Origin: Pseudomonas sp. RIT288
GTDB lineage: Bacteria > Pseudomonadota > Gammaproteobacteria > Pseudomonadales > Pseudomonadaceae
Direction: 5' to 3'
DNA: 64,000 bases
Assembly (NCBI RefSeq): GCF_000631985.1
Contig: NZ_JFYN01000043.1
Coordinates: forward strand, 1-64,000
The translations under genes were made by a program, and so were the position numbers. Below the pieces are notes generated by a model. That model saw only the letters and a program-made list of their open reading frames with translations, was not told the DNA's origin and did not search any database. Position 1 is the first letter of the stretch; each line of letters begins with the position of its first letter. Shown here piece by piece: positions 52,789-62,404 of this stretch.

Positions 52789-54366
52789 TCAGGCTTCCCT
52801 CTGACCGTTGAGCAAGCGCCGTAACTGCAGCGGATTCGCTTGTTTCAGCGGCTGCGGCAGCAGGCTGTCGGGGAAATCCTGATAGCACACCGGACGCAGG
52901 AAACGCAGGATCGCCGCCGTGCCGACCGAGGTGCTGCGCGAATCCGACGTGGCCGGGAACGGCCCGCCATGCACCATCGCGTCACACACCTCGACCCCGG
53001 TCGGCCAGCCGTTGACCAGCAGGCGTCCGGCCTTGCGTTCCAGTGTCGGCAACAAGTCCCGGGCGCGGTCCAGATCGGCATCATCCAGCTGCAGCGTGGC
53101 GGTCAACTGGCCTTCGAGATGTTCGCAGACCTGACGGATTTCATCGTCGTTGGCGCATCGCACGATCAGCGACGCCGAGCCGAATATTTCACCTTGCAGA
53201 CGCACATCAGCGAGGAATTCCTGCGCCTGAGTGACGAACAACTGCGCCTGGCACTGGTTCGGGCCTTCAGCGGCGAGACCGCTTGCTGCGCGTTGCGCCT
53301 GAGGATGTTCGGCCAACGCGGCGACTGCGCTGGCATAGGCGCGGAAGATCCCCGGCGTAAGCATGGTCTGCGCCGGGCTGCGCTGGACCCCTACGGCGGC
53401 AGCGGCGATGAACCTGTCCAGCGCCGCCCCTTGGCGAGCGATGACCAGCCCGGGATTGGTGCAGAACTGCCCGGCGCCCTGAGTCAGCGAGGTGACAAAG
53501 CCCTGCGCCAACGCCTCACCGCGTGCGGCAAGCGCTGCGGGAAACAGCAGCACCGGATTGATCGAACTCATTTCCGCATACAGCGGAATCGGTTCGGGCC
53601 GTGCCTGCGCCGCTTTACTCAAGGCGAGGCCGCCACTGCGTGAGCCGGTGAAGCCCACAGCCTTGATGCGCCAATCGCTGACCAACGCAATGCCGACTTC
53701 GTTGCCGGAACCGAACAGCAGCGAGAACACGCCCTCAGGCAAAGCGGATTTTTTCACTGCGCGAGTCAGCGCCTGGCCGACCAGTTCACTGGTGCCGGGA
53801 TGCGCGCTGTGCGCCTTGACAATCACCGGGCAGCCGGCGGCGAGTGCCGAAGCGGTGTCACCGCCTGCCACCGAGAACGCCAGCGGAAAGTTGCTGGCGC
53901 CAAACACCGCCACTGGCCCCAGCGCAATCTGCCGCTGGCGCAGATCAGAACGTGGCAGTGGCTGGCGCTGTGGTTGTGATGGGTCGACCCGCACGTCCAG
54001 CCATTCGCCGGCACGTACAGTGCGGGCGAAGGTGCGCAGTTGCCCGCAGGTGCGCCCGCGTTCGCCTTGAATCCGTGCGCGTGGCAGGCCGCTTTCGGCC
54101 ACCGCGCGATCAATCAGCGCATCGCCAAGGGCTTCGATCTCATTGGCGATGGTTTCGAGAAATTCGGCGCGCGCCTCCAGGGATGTCTCGCGATAACGAT
54201 CAAAGGCCTGCCACGCCAGTGCGCAGGCCTGTTCGACCTGCTCGGCAGTGCCACCGGCATAGGCCGGTTCCAGCGCCGCGTCGGTGGCGGGATTGATCGC
54301 ATGGATCGCTTCACGGCTGCCGGCAATGGCTTGGCCGCCGATCAACATGTGGCCTGTCAGAGTCAT
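52789..54366 (-). CDS. Alpha-ketoglutarate semialdehyde dehydrogenase
   Basis: 525 aa from ATG 54366 (MTLTGHMLIGGQAIAGSREA). ALDH-family landmarks are VFGASNFPLAFSVAGGDTAS (cofactor site), the general-base Glu in YAEMSSINPV and the nucleophile Cys in GAGQFCTNPG. The last step of hydroxyproline catabolism oxidises 2,5-dioxopentanoate to 2-oxoglutarate with NAD(P)+, which fits the cluster. The longer upstream frame is Ser/Pro/Thr-rich and is rejected. It lies between the deaminase-like gene (58 bp) and the FAD dehydrogenase (2 bp). Confidence 0.9.
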   Translation of the reverse strand: MTLTGHMLIGGQAIAGSREAIHAINPATDAALEPAYAGGTAEQVEQACALAWQAFDRYRETSLEARAEFLETIANEIEALGDALIDRAVAESGLPRARIQGERGRTCGQLRTFARTVRAGEWLDVRVDPSQPQRQPLPRSDLRQRQIALGPVAVFGASNFPLAFSVAGGDTASALAAGCPVIVKAHSAHPGTSELVGQALTRAVKKSALPEGVFSLLFGSGNEVGIALVSDWRIKAVGFTGSRSGGLALSKAAQARPEPIPLYAEMSSINPVLLFPAALAARGEALAQGFVTSLTQGAGQFCTNPGLVIARQGAALDRFIAAAAVGVQRSPAQTMLTPGIFRAYASAVAALAEHPQAQRAASGLAAEGPNQCQAQLFVTQAQEFLADVRLQGEIFGSASLIVRCANDDEIRQVCEHLEGQLTATLQLDDADLDRARDLLPTLERKAGRLLVNGWPTGVEVCDAMVHGGPFPATSDSRSTSVGTAAILRFLRPVCYQDFPDSLLPQPLKQANPLQLRRLLNGQREA

Positions 54367-54424
54367 GACGCTTCCTTGATAAAAGAGGTGAAGCCCCGGC
54401 ATCACACCGGGGCAGGGGCTGCGG

Positions 54425-55372
54425 TCAGGCGAGGTGCTGTTCGGCGGACCAGTTTTTGTACCACTGACGGAACAGCGCGTACTGGGTCTCGGCGTAACGG
54501 CGCTGGGCATCGCTGAGGGCGTCGGTTTCGTTGAAGTGCAGGGCGTACTCATGGTCGCCGTTGAGCACCATCAGATGCTTGTAATACAGCACCAGGTCGC
54601 AGCCTTCATCGAACGACGACAGCACCGCCAGCGCCGCTTCCAGTTCGCGCGCCAGGCGCCGCGCCTTGGCATCGCCCTTGGCCGCTTGCTCGCTCAGCGC
54701 CACCAGTTGCAGTACTTCGCGGGGCAGGGCGTTACCGATGCCGGTGATCGCGCCAGTGGCGTTGCAGTTGACGAAACCGTGCACCACTTGCGTATCGACA
54801 CCGACCATCAGGGTCACGGCATCGTCCTGCGAGGTGATGTTCTCGGCGGCGTAGCGCAAATCGGCGCCACCGCCGAATTCCTTGAAGCCGATCAGGTTCG
54901 GATGTTCGCGGCGCAGTTCGAAGAACAGGTCGGCGCGGGTGGCAAAGCCGTAGTAGGGGCTGTTGTAGATCACCGCCGGCAGGTTCGGCGCGGCGTTGAG
55001 GATCGCGGCGAAGTGAGCTTTTTGTGCGGTGGCCGAGGCACCACGGGACAAGACGCGTGGAATCACCATCAGGCCATGCGCGCCGACTTTCGCGGCGTGC
55101 GCGGCATGGGACACCGCTTCACGGCTGTTGACCGCGCCGGTGCCGACGATGGTCGGAACCCCGGCGGCCACCAGACGCGCCACGCCTTCCTGACGCTCGG
55201 CCTCGGTCAGCAGCGGCCAGTCGCCCATCGAGCCGCAGTAAACCACTGCGCTCATGCCGATATCGATCAGCTCGCGACCCTTGGCCACCAGTGCGTCGAA
55301 GTCAGGTTTGCGCTCGGCGGTGCACGGGGTCATCAGCGCGGGAATGCAGCCAGTGAAGATGTTATCGCTCAT
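54425..55372 (-). CDS. DHDPS-family pyrroline-4-hydroxy-2-carboxylate deaminase
   Basis: 315 aa from ATG 55372 (MSDNIFTGCIPALMTPCTAE). The Schiff-base Lys164 is in IGFKEFGGG and the catalytic Tyr136 in VIYNSPYYG. These are the two signature residues of class-I (beta/alpha)8 aldolases of the DapA family. The hydroxyproline pathway needs such an enzyme to convert pyrroline-4-hydroxy-2-carboxylate to 2,5-dioxopentanoate. Context makes that role likely over lysine synthesis. Confidence 0.88.
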   Translation of the reverse strand: MSDNIFTGCIPALMTPCTAERKPDFDALVAKGRELIDIGMSAVVYCGSMGDWPLLTEAERQEGVARLVAAGVPTIVGTGAVNSREAVSHAAHAAKVGAHGLMVIPRVLSRGASATAQKAHFAAILNAAPNLPAVIYNSPYYGFATRADLFFELRREHPNLIGFKEFGGGADLRYAAENITSQDDAVTLMVGVDTQVVHGFVNCNATGAITGIGNALPREVLQLVALSEQAAKGDAKARRLARELEAALAVLSSFDEGCDLVLYYKHLMVLNGDHEYALHFNETDALSDAQRRYAETQYALFRQWYKNWSAEQHLA

Positions 55373-55420
55373 TGTTGTAGCTCCTCGGGACATTCATTCA
55401 AGTCGAAAAAACGGGGCAGG

Positions 55421-56347
55421 TCAGATGCCCCAGGCGAAAGGGTCCTGCTCGTCGATCAGCAGGGTGGCGTCGGCGGTCATGTAGGCGCGGCCGGTAATGA
55501 ACGGACGTACGCGGTCGCCTTGCCATTCGAAGTGCCCTTCGAACTGGCTGCCGGTGATGCTCGCTTGCGTCCAGACCTGGCCTTCGGCGAGTTTGCCGTC
55601 GGCGGCCAGGCAGGCGAGTTTGGCGCTGGTGCCGGTGCCGCAGGGTGAGCGGTCGTAGGCTTTGCCCGGGCACATGACGAAGTTGCGGCTGTCGGCGTGG
55701 GCGTCGTCGGCAAACAGTTCGACGTGGTCGATCAGCGCGCCGTCCTCACCGTGAATGCCTTGGGCTTCGAGGGCCTTGAGCATCGCCCAGGTGTAATCGG
55801 TCAGGGCGTCGACGTTGCTCATCTGCAGGTCCTGGCCGTGTTCGGAAACCAGGAAAAACCAGTTGCCGCCCCAGGCGATGTCGCCGAACACGCGACCGTA
55901 GCCGGGCACGTCCACCGGCACCTGTTTGCGGTAGCGCCAGGCCGGCACGTTGCCCAGGGTCACCGCGCCGTCCTCGTGCAGGGTGGCACTGACGGGGCCG
56001 ACCGGGGTGTCGATCTGGTGCACGCCCGGTTCGATCTGCCCCAGGTAATGCAGCGAGTTGACCAGGCCGATGGTGCCGTGGCCGCACATGCCGAGGTAGC
56101 CGGCGTTGTTGAAGAAAATCACCCCGCAGGTGGCATCCGGCGACACCGGCGCGCAGTACAGCGCGCCGACCAGTACGTCGTTGCCACGCGGCTCCAGCAG
56201 GCAGGCGCGGCGCCATTGATCGTGGCCTTCGCGCAGGGCATCGCGCTTCTCGGCGATGCTGTTGCCGGGCAGGTCGGGGAAGCCTTTCATCACCAGACGT
56301 GTGGGTTCGCCGCCGGTATGGGAATCGATGATGTGCAGTCGTTTCAT
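55421..56347 (-). CDS. 4-hydroxyproline 2-epimerase
   Basis: 308 aa. The catalytic Cys88 (MCGHGTIGL) and Cys236 (SPCGTGTSAK) are both present, the pair found in proline racemase/4-hydroxyproline epimerase. A Thr at the second position would instead suggest trans-3-hydroxyproline dehydratase. It interconverts trans-4-hydroxy-L-proline and cis-4-hydroxy-D-proline, step one of the pathway encoded here. It is followed by the deaminase-like gene (48 bp) and preceded by the permease gene (22 bp) on the same strand. Confidence 0.92.
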   Translation of the reverse strand: MKRLHIIDSHTGGEPTRLVMKGFPDLPGNSIAEKRDALREGHDQWRRACLLEPRGNDVLVGALYCAPVSPDATCGVIFFNNAGYLGMCGHGTIGLVNSLHYLGQIEPGVHQIDTPVGPVSATLHEDGAVTLGNVPAWRYRKQVPVDVPGYGRVFGDIAWGGNWFFLVSEHGQDLQMSNVDALTDYTWAMLKALEAQGIHGEDGALIDHVELFADDAHADSRNFVMCPGKAYDRSPCGTGTSAKLACLAADGKLAEGQVWTQASITGSQFEGHFEWQGDRVRPFITGRAYMTADATLLIDEQDPFAWGI

Positions 56348-56369
56348 GAACGCGTCCCTTCAGTGAATG

Positions 56370-57998
56370 TCAGGCGTGAGCCGGGCGTTGGCCCGTTGCC
56401 GAATGGGTAGAGGATTCAGTGGCTTCACTTTCGTCGTCCTCGGTTTCCAGACGAATCAGGTGTGCCGGTACGCCGGTGGCCGCGCCCCAGTAGTAGATGC
56501 CTAGCGCGCAGACCGCGACGATCACCGTGTCGAACGGATGGCTGAGCACGCCGATACCACCGAAACTGCCGAGTTTGGAGAGGACGATGGTCACAGCGTA
56601 GAAGCCGATCAGCCACGCCGATGAGCGCACTTGCTGGCCGAGGTTGAGGTGCGCGGTTGGCACCATGCGCCCACACAACAGGTAGATGACAAACATCAGG
56701 ATTTGCAGGCCGAGCAACCACGACACGGTGCCCCAGCCTGACCAGTAGACGATCAGCGCGGCGATGATGAACGACAGCGGCCCAAGCACGCTCATGCCCT
56801 TGACCCGGAACGGACGCGGCATGTCCGGCGCATTGCGACGCAGTGCGGCGACCGTCACCGGGGCCACGGCGTAGCTCAATACCAGCGCGGCGGAGACCAC
56901 GTTGATCAGCGCTTCCCACGACGGGAACGGCAGGGTCCAGAACACCGACAGGCCAAAGGTCAGCCACAGCGCCGGGCGCGGAATGCCGGATTTTTCGTCG
57001 ATGCGGGTGAAAATCTTGAAGAAGGTCCCGGTCTGCGCCCAGCCGTAGATCACCCGTGGCGTGGCGTTCATGTAGATGTTGCCGCAGCCGCTGGGCGAGA
57101 TCACCGCATCGGCCACCACCAGATACGCCAGCCAGCCGACGCCCAGTGCCAGGGCGATGTCGCGATACGGCAGGGCCAGTTCCTTGGCGACGCCGGCCCA
57201 GCCATTGGCGAGCATCTCGGTCGGAATGCCGCCGAGGAAAGCAGTCTGCAGCAGCACGTAGATCGCGGTGGACAGCAGCACCGACAGGATCAGCGCGACC
57301 GGGATCGTGCGTTGCGGATTCTTCACTTCACTGGCCACCGAAATGATCGGCGTCAGGCCCAGATAAGCGAAGATCACCCCGCCGGCCGACACGGCCATTT
57401 CGATGCCGGACAGGCCGAACGGCGCAAAGCCATGCACTTCGAAATTGGCTGGTTTGAAGAAGGTGAACAGCACGCCGATCACCAGCAGCGGCACGATGAA
57501 CTTGAACACGCTGACCAGATTGTTGGCCATGGCGAAGGTCTTCACGCTGCGGTAGTTGAGCAGGAAAAACAGGCACAACAGCCCGAACTGCACGAACCAG
57601 CCAAGCACAGTCGGGTCGCTGGAGCCGACCTTGGTCAGCTCGGGAAACCACGCCGCCGCATATTGCCGCGAGGCAACCACTTCGATCGCCACCAGGCTGG
57701 AAAACGCAATCAGCGTGATGAAGCCCATCAAGTAGCCGAGCAACGGGCCGTGGGAGTAAACCGGGTAACGCACCACACCGCCGGCACGGGGCAGCGCGGC
57801 GCCCAATTCGCAGTAGACGATGCCCAACAGCAACACGGCGAAACCACCGAGCAGCCAGGAAAAGATCCCTGCCGGACCGGCGATGGCTGACACGTGACTG
57901 GCGGCGAACAACCAGCCCGAACCGAAGATCGCCCCCAGTCCGATGAACGTGAGATCTATCAATGAAAGTTGTTTCTTGAACTTGCCTTGGCCTGTCAT
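56370..57998 (-). CDS. APC-family amino-acid permease
   Basis: 542 aa with twelve or so hydrophobic helices and the APC signature LSLIDLTFIGLGAIFGSGWL at TM1. The middle helices (AYLGLTPIISVASEVKNPQR) fit the amino-acid/polyamine transporter family. It is an inner-membrane importer. Being first in the hydroxyproline gene cluster, it is the likely uptake system for hydroxyproline or a related imino acid. The start codon faces the divergent PAS-AraC regulator 200 bp away. Confidence 0.9.
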   Translation of the reverse strand: MTGQGKFKKQLSLIDLTFIGLGAIFGSGWLFAASHVSAIAGPAGIFSWLLGGFAVLLLGIVYCELGAALPRAGGVVRYPVYSHGPLLGYLMGFITLIAFSSLVAIEVVASRQYAAAWFPELTKVGSSDPTVLGWFVQFGLLCLFFLLNYRSVKTFAMANNLVSVFKFIVPLLVIGVLFTFFKPANFEVHGFAPFGLSGIEMAVSAGGVIFAYLGLTPIISVASEVKNPQRTIPVALILSVLLSTAIYVLLQTAFLGGIPTEMLANGWAGVAKELALPYRDIALALGVGWLAYLVVADAVISPSGCGNIYMNATPRVIYGWAQTGTFFKIFTRIDEKSGIPRPALWLTFGLSVFWTLPFPSWEALINVVSAALVLSYAVAPVTVAALRRNAPDMPRPFRVKGMSVLGPLSFIIAALIVYWSGWGTVSWLLGLQILMFVIYLLCGRMVPTAHLNLGQQVRSSAWLIGFYAVTIVLSKLGSFGGIGVLSHPFDTVIVAVCALGIYYWGAATGVPAHLIRLETEDDESEATESSTHSATGQRPAHA

Positions 57999-58198
57999 AG
58001 CGTCGCCTTCTTGTTGGTTGTTGGAGGGGCGTGCAGTGGCGCTACAGTGAACTCATCAGGCGTTGCGCGATTGATGTTTTTTGCCGGTGACGATGACGAA
58101 ATCAGCACAATGGCCAACGGCAAAGGCCCGGCTCGACAGGCTGTCGGCCATGGGGCAATCTGCGCGCAAGTCAATGCGCACAGTGGGGAGTGACAGTC

Positions 58199-58972
58199 AT
58201 GACGCAGAACGCGTTTGCGATCCTGAGCCAGCAGAACGAAGTGAGCCGACCGCAGAGCCTTGACGATCTGCTTGCCAGCATGGCGCTGCTGTTGCCGATG
58301 CTCGATGTGATTCCCAACGCGGCGATCTTCATCAAGGATCCGCAGGCGCGCTACGTCATGGCCAACCAGACGCTGGTGCAGCGCTGTGGTCTGAAAGACT
58401 TGCGACCGTTATTGGGCAAGACCAGTGCCGAGGTGTTTCCGGCGCAATTGGGCCCGGGTTACACCGAGCAGGATCGGCGCGTGCTGGAAGAGGGGTTTGT
58501 GCTGGAGGATCAGCTCGAGCTGCATCTGTACGGCAGCCGCGAACCGGGTTGGTGCCTGACCCACAAGCGTCCGCTGTACGACCGCGACAACCGGATCATC
58601 GGCCTGGCGGGGATTTCCGTCGACCTGCAAACCGCCAGCGAAACCCATCCGGCGTATCAGCGTCTGGCGGCGGTGGATGAATACATCCGGGCGAACTTCA
58701 ATCAGCGCGTCAGCCTGAGCGAACTGACGCGCATCGCCGGGATTTCAGTGGCGCAACTGGAGCGTTACTGCAAGCGAGTGTTCCACCTGACGCCGCGCCA
58801 GATGATCCAGAAAGTGCGTCTTGAGCATGCGCATCGGCTGTTGCACGGCGAGTTGCCGATCACCGAAGTGGCGCTGCAGTGCGGTTATACCGACCACAGC
58901 GCGTTCACCCGGCAGTTCAAGGCTTCGACCGGATTCACCCCGCGCCAGTATCGGTTGGCGACGGCGCAGTGA
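58199..58972 (+). CDS. PAS-AraC transcriptional regulator
   Basis: 257 aa from ATG 58199 (GGGGAG eight bases upstream). A PAS-fold N-terminal half (IPNAAIFIKDPQARYVMANQ, then ITHKRPLYDRDNRIIGLAGI) is followed by an AraC double HTH (SLSELTRIAGISVAQLERYC, then ITEVALQCGYTDHSAFTRQF). It is divergent from the hydroxyproline permease cluster. This regulator type activates hydroxyproline catabolic genes in other pseudomonads, so it is the likely activator here; the PAS part would bind the inducer. Confidence 0.88.
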   Translation: MTQNAFAILSQQNEVSRPQSLDDLLASMALLLPMLDVIPNAAIFIKDPQARYVMANQTLVQRCGLKDLRPLLGKTSAEVFPAQLGPGYTEQDRRVLEEGFVLEDQLELHLYGSREPGWCLTHKRPLYDRDNRIIGLAGISVDLQTASETHPAYQRLAAVDEYIRANFNQRVSLSELTRIAGISVAQLERYCKRVFHLTPRQMIQKVRLEHAHRLLHGELPITEVALQCGYTDHSAFTRQFKASTGFTPRQYRLATAQ

Positions 58973-58982
58973 GGCTTGCCGG

Positions 58983-59750
58983 TCAGGCCTTGACCCAGCG
59001 CTGCCGGCTCCACGCACTCAGCGAATCCACGCCCAGCACCAGAATCAGCATCGCCAGAATCACCGTACTCGCCTGCGCTTCCTGAAACAGGCTGAGGCTG
59101 ACATACAGCATCTGCCCCAAACCACCGGCACCGACGAAGCCCAGCACACTGGCCATGCGGATGTTGTTTTCCCAGCGATACAGGCAATACGCGAGCAACT
59201 GCGGCGCGAGGTTGGGCAGGGTGCCGTAGCAGAAGGCGAGCACCGGGTTGCCACCCTGCAAGCGGATCGCTTCGGCAGGTTCCGGCGGGGTGTTTTCCAG
59301 CGCTTCGGCGAACAACCGGCCGAGCACCCCGGTGGTGTGCAGGGCCAGCGCCAGGGTGCCGGCATTCGGGCCGAGGCCGGCGGCGAGCACCATCAGTGCC
59401 GCCCACACCAGTTCCGGAATCGCCCGCAGACCGTTGAGCAGCAGCCGCGAAGCGCTTTGCAGCGGCCAACCGAAACGTCCGGCGGCAGGCAGCGCGAGGA
59501 GGATGCCGAACACCGCTGCGAGCAGGGTGCCGAGGGCCGACATGGCAAGGGTTTCCAGCGAACCCTTGAGGATCGCCTGCAAATGCGTGGCGCTCAGGTC
59601 CGGGCTGAGAAAGCGCTGCGCATAGGCACCCATCTGCTTGAGGCTGGTGGCGCTGCCGAGTTCATCGAGGTCGAGTTCGAGGTAGCCGAACGAGGCGATA
59701 ACCGCGACGCCAATCGCGACGATCAGCAACAGATTGATCAGGCGATTCAT
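58983..59750 (-). CDS. PhnE-type ABC transporter permease (second)
   Basis: 255 aa with six hydrophobic helices and the EAA-loop region near EALENTPPEPAEAIRLQGGNP, typical of the BPD_transp_1 permease fold used by phosphonate/phosphite importers. The ATG overlaps the stop of the upstream permease by 4 bp, so the two are coupled. With the other permease it forms the membrane channel. It is last in the phnD-C-E-E-like operon. Confidence 0.9.
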   Translation of the reverse strand: MNRLINLLLIVAIGVAVIASFGYLELDLDELGSATSLKQMGAYAQRFLSPDLSATHLQAILKGSLETLAMSALGTLLAAVFGILLALPAAGRFGWPLQSASRLLLNGLRAIPELVWAALMVLAAGLGPNAGTLALALHTTGVLGRLFAEALENTPPEPAEAIRLQGGNPVLAFCYGTLPNLAPQLLAYCLYRWENNIRMASVLGFVGAGGLGQMLYVSLSLFQEAQASTVILAMLILVLGVDSLSAWSRQRWVKA

Positions 59751-60574
59751 GTCAGCCTCCAGCGCAGCAGACGGCTGAGTTGATCGGCACCGAGCACCAG
59801 AATCAGGAAGGTCAGCAACATGCTTGCCACTTCACCGCTGGCGAACATGCGCAACGACAGGTCGATCTGCTGGCCGAGGCCACCGGCGCCGACAAACCCC
59901 ATCACCACCGAAGCGCGAATCGCGCACTCCCAGCGATACACCGTGTACGACAGCAACTCCGCCGCGACATTCGGCAGAATCCCATAGGCGAAACCGGCGA
60001 GCCGTCCGCTGCCGGCCTGCATCAAGGCATGCGCCGGGCGCTGGTCGGTGGACTCGAAGATTTCCGCGTAGACCTTGCCGAGCATGCCGCTGTAGGTGAT
60101 GGCGATCGCCAGCACACCGGCCGCCGGGCCGAGGCCCACGGCGCGCACGAACAGCAGCGCCCAGACGATTTCCGGCACGCTGCGCAAGAAGATCAGCAGC
60201 CCGCGCACCGGCCAGCGCAGCAAGCGCCCGAGCCGACTGGGAATACCGCTCCGGGACGCCGCAGACAACGACAGCGCGCGGCTGGCAATCAGGCTGGCCG
60301 GCACCGCCAGCAGCAGTGCCAGGGCCATACCGGCGGTGGCGATGGCCAGGGTTTGCAGGGTCGCCTTGAGCAGCAACTGGAGAAAGTCGTGGTCATGCGC
60401 CGGTGGCCAGAATCCGGAGATGAAGCGGCCCATTTCGGTCTGGCTGTCGCTGTGCAGCAGCACCCCCAGATCCAGTTCGCTGAGCTGGATGCCCGGCCAC
60501 AGCAGGGCAAGTGCCAGCAGGGTCAGCAGTAATCGCGGCGCGGCGGCCGGGTCGCGTGAATCGGCCCTCAGCAT
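59747..60574 (-). CDS. PhnE-type ABC transporter permease (first)
   Basis: 275 aa, six hydrophobic helices, with the coupling-loop segment IFESTDQRPAHALMQAGSGR. It is paralogous to the following permease (shared SVVMGFVGAGGLGQ / VLGFVGAGGLGQ). Its start overlaps the ATP-binding gene's stop by 7 bp. Having two different permease subunits is normal for this importer type. Confidence 0.9.
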   Translation of the reverse strand: MLRADSRDPAAAPRLLLTLLALALLWPGIQLSELDLGVLLHSDSQTEMGRFISGFWPPAHDHDFLQLLLKATLQTLAIATAGMALALLLAVPASLIASRALSLSAASRSGIPSRLGRLLRWPVRGLLIFLRSVPEIVWALLFVRAVGLGPAAGVLAIAITYSGMLGKVYAEIFESTDQRPAHALMQAGSGRLAGFAYGILPNVAAELLSYTVYRWECAIRASVVMGFVGAGGLGQQIDLSLRMFASGEVASMLLTFLILVLGADQLSRLLRWRLT

Positions 60575-61365
60575 CGCGGGATCTGCACAATCAGCGGCGC
60601 ACTGGGCGTCGTCGGGCTTTGCAATTGCTCGTTGGCGTACAGCGTATTGAGCATCTCGCGGCTGACCTGTTCGGCCGGGCTGTCAAACAGGATCTGGCCG
60701 TCGCGCAAACCGATGATGCGCGGAAAGTGCGCCAGCGCCAGTTCCACCGCATGCAGACTCGCCACCAGCGTGACGTTATGCGCCCGGGCATGCTGCGAGA
60801 GGATCGACAGGGTGTGCCCGGCCAGCACCGGGTCCATCGCCGACACCGGTTCGTCCGCCAGCAGAATCTCTGGTGCCTGATACAGCACTCGGGCAATGCC
60901 CACGCGCTGCAATTGGCCGCCGGACAATTGCTGGCAGTAAGCGAAGAGTTTGTCGCCCAGATCCAGGCGGGCGAGGGCCGCACGGGCGCCGGGAATATCC
61001 GTCGGATGCAGCAGATTCAGCAGGCTCTTGCCCAAACTCCACTGGCCGAGTTTGCCGGCCAGCACCGCCGTTACCACGCGCTGGCGCGGCGGCAGCGGTG
61101 GGGCTTGATGCACCAGGCCGATGCGCGCACGCAGGCGTTGCCGCTGACGGGCGGAGAGATGCCAGGGACGTTCGCCCAGCACCTCGATGTCGCCGCTGCT
61201 GGGGCGCAACGCGGTGGCCAGCAAGTTCAACAGACTGGATTTTCCGGCCCCGGACGGGCCGATGATCGCCACCTGCTCACCAGCGCCAATCTGCAGGTCG
61301 ACGCCGCGTAGCGCATCGACCCCGTTGGCGTGGTGCAGAGTGCCTTCTTTGAGGCTCAGGGTCAT
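60568..61365 (-). CDS. PhnC-type ABC transporter ATP-binding protein
   Basis: 265 aa. Walker A is IGPSGAGKSSLLN (about residue 35-47), the ABC signature LSGGQLQRVGIARVL and Walker B ILLADEPVSAMDPV, with the switch His region later (VASLHAVELAL). It powers import by hydrolysing ATP in the cytoplasm. Its ATG overlaps the substrate-binding gene's stop (ATGA at 61362-61365), so the operon is tightly coupled. Confidence 0.93.
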   Translation of the reverse strand: MTLSLKEGTLHHANGVDALRGVDLQIGAGEQVAIIGPSGAGKSSLLNLLATALRPSSGDIEVLGERPWHLSARQRQRLRARIGLVHQAPPLPPRQRVVTAVLAGKLGQWSLGKSLLNLLHPTDIPGARAALARLDLGDKLFAYCQQLSGGQLQRVGIARVLYQAPEILLADEPVSAMDPVLAGHTLSILSQHARAHNVTLVASLHAVELALAHFPRIIGLRDGQILFDSPAEQVSREMLNTLYANEQLQSPTTPSAPLIVQIPRC

Positions 61366-62225
61366 TTCAACAGATCGGCAGCGCGAGCAGCTTCCTCGAT
61401 ACCCTTGTAGTTTTCGGGCTTGGTGTCGATGAAGCGGCTGGCCGCCTGCAGATCAAGAATCTTCTTCTGCTCAGGATTTGCCGGGTCGAGGTCGAGGAAG
61501 GCTTTCTTGATCTTCGCCGCCAGCGCCGGGTCGAGGGTGCCGCGCACGGTCCAGTTGTAATCGAAGTAGGCCGGGGTGGTGGCGAACACGTGGACCTTGC
61601 TGGTGTCGACCTTGCCGGCGTCCACCAGTTTCTGCCAGACGCTGGCGTTCAGCACACCGGCATCGACTTTACCGGCCTGGACCCAGGCGACGGTGGCGTC
61701 ATGCGCACCGGAGTAGGCGACGCGGCTGAAATAGGCTTCAGGCTTGATGTTGTCGTTCTTCAGCATGAAGTAACGCGGCATCAGGCTGCCGGACGTCGAC
61801 GATACCGAGCCGAAGGCAAAGGTCTTGCCCTTGAGGTCGGCCAGGCTCTTCACGTTCGGGTCGGCGGTGATGAACTTGCTGGTGAACTGCGCATCCTGCT
61901 CGCGCTGCACCAGCGGGATCACCGGGGTGGTGGCGTCGGTCTTCAGGCGTGCCTGAACAAAGGTGAAACCGCCCAGCCAGGCCATGTCGAGGCGGTCGGT
62001 CGCCAGCGCTTCAACCACCGCCGGATAGTCGGCCACGGGAACGAACTGCACTTTCATGCCCAGCTGCTGCTCCAGATACGCGCCCAGCGGCTCGAACTTG
62101 CGCAGCAATTCGGTCGGGGCTTCGTCGGGAATCGCGCTGACCCGCAACACATCGGCGGCATGCGCCACCAGAGCAGAAAAAGACAGGGCCAGACCAGCAG
62201 TCAGTGCCAGGGTTCGTTTGAGCAT
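61362..62225 (-). CDS. PhnD-type ABC transporter substrate-binding protein
   Basis: 287 aa from ATG 62225 (MLKRTLALTAGLALSFSALV, signal peptide cut after AHA). The PhnD/PtxB family core is clear: RVSAIPDEAPTELLRKFEPL, FGSVSSTSGSLMPRYF and VAYSGAHDATVAWVQAGKVD. It binds an oxyanion in the periplasm and hands it to the permeases. Similar pseudomonad proteins have been named as phosphonate or putative selenate binders; the ligand is not established by the sequence. No C-P lyase or ptxD genes are adjacent. Confidence 0.88.
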   Translation of the reverse strand: MLKRTLALTAGLALSFSALVAHAADVLRVSAIPDEAPTELLRKFEPLGAYLEQQLGMKVQFVPVADYPAVVEALATDRLDMAWLGGFTFVQARLKTDATTPVIPLVQREQDAQFTSKFITADPNVKSLADLKGKTFAFGSVSSTSGSLMPRYFMLKNDNIKPEAYFSRVAYSGAHDATVAWVQAGKVDAGVLNASVWQKLVDAGKVDTSKVHVFATTPAYFDYNWTVRGTLDPALAAKIKKAFLDLDPANPEQKKILDLQAASRFIDTKPENYKGIEEAARAADLLK

Positions 62226-62404
62226 GGAAATCTCCGTTTCATGAGCGTCGCATTCTAAGCGCCACCGGGCGCGGTGTCGCGCGCGGGCGCTCAATCAGGT
62301 TAGACGAAGCGGCGAATTTGTACGCAGACGGAGGGTTACACCACGTTTCATTCCAGTGGTTTGCTCGGATCAGCAGCTCACTGCCGGTGTGATCACGAAA
62401 AAAA

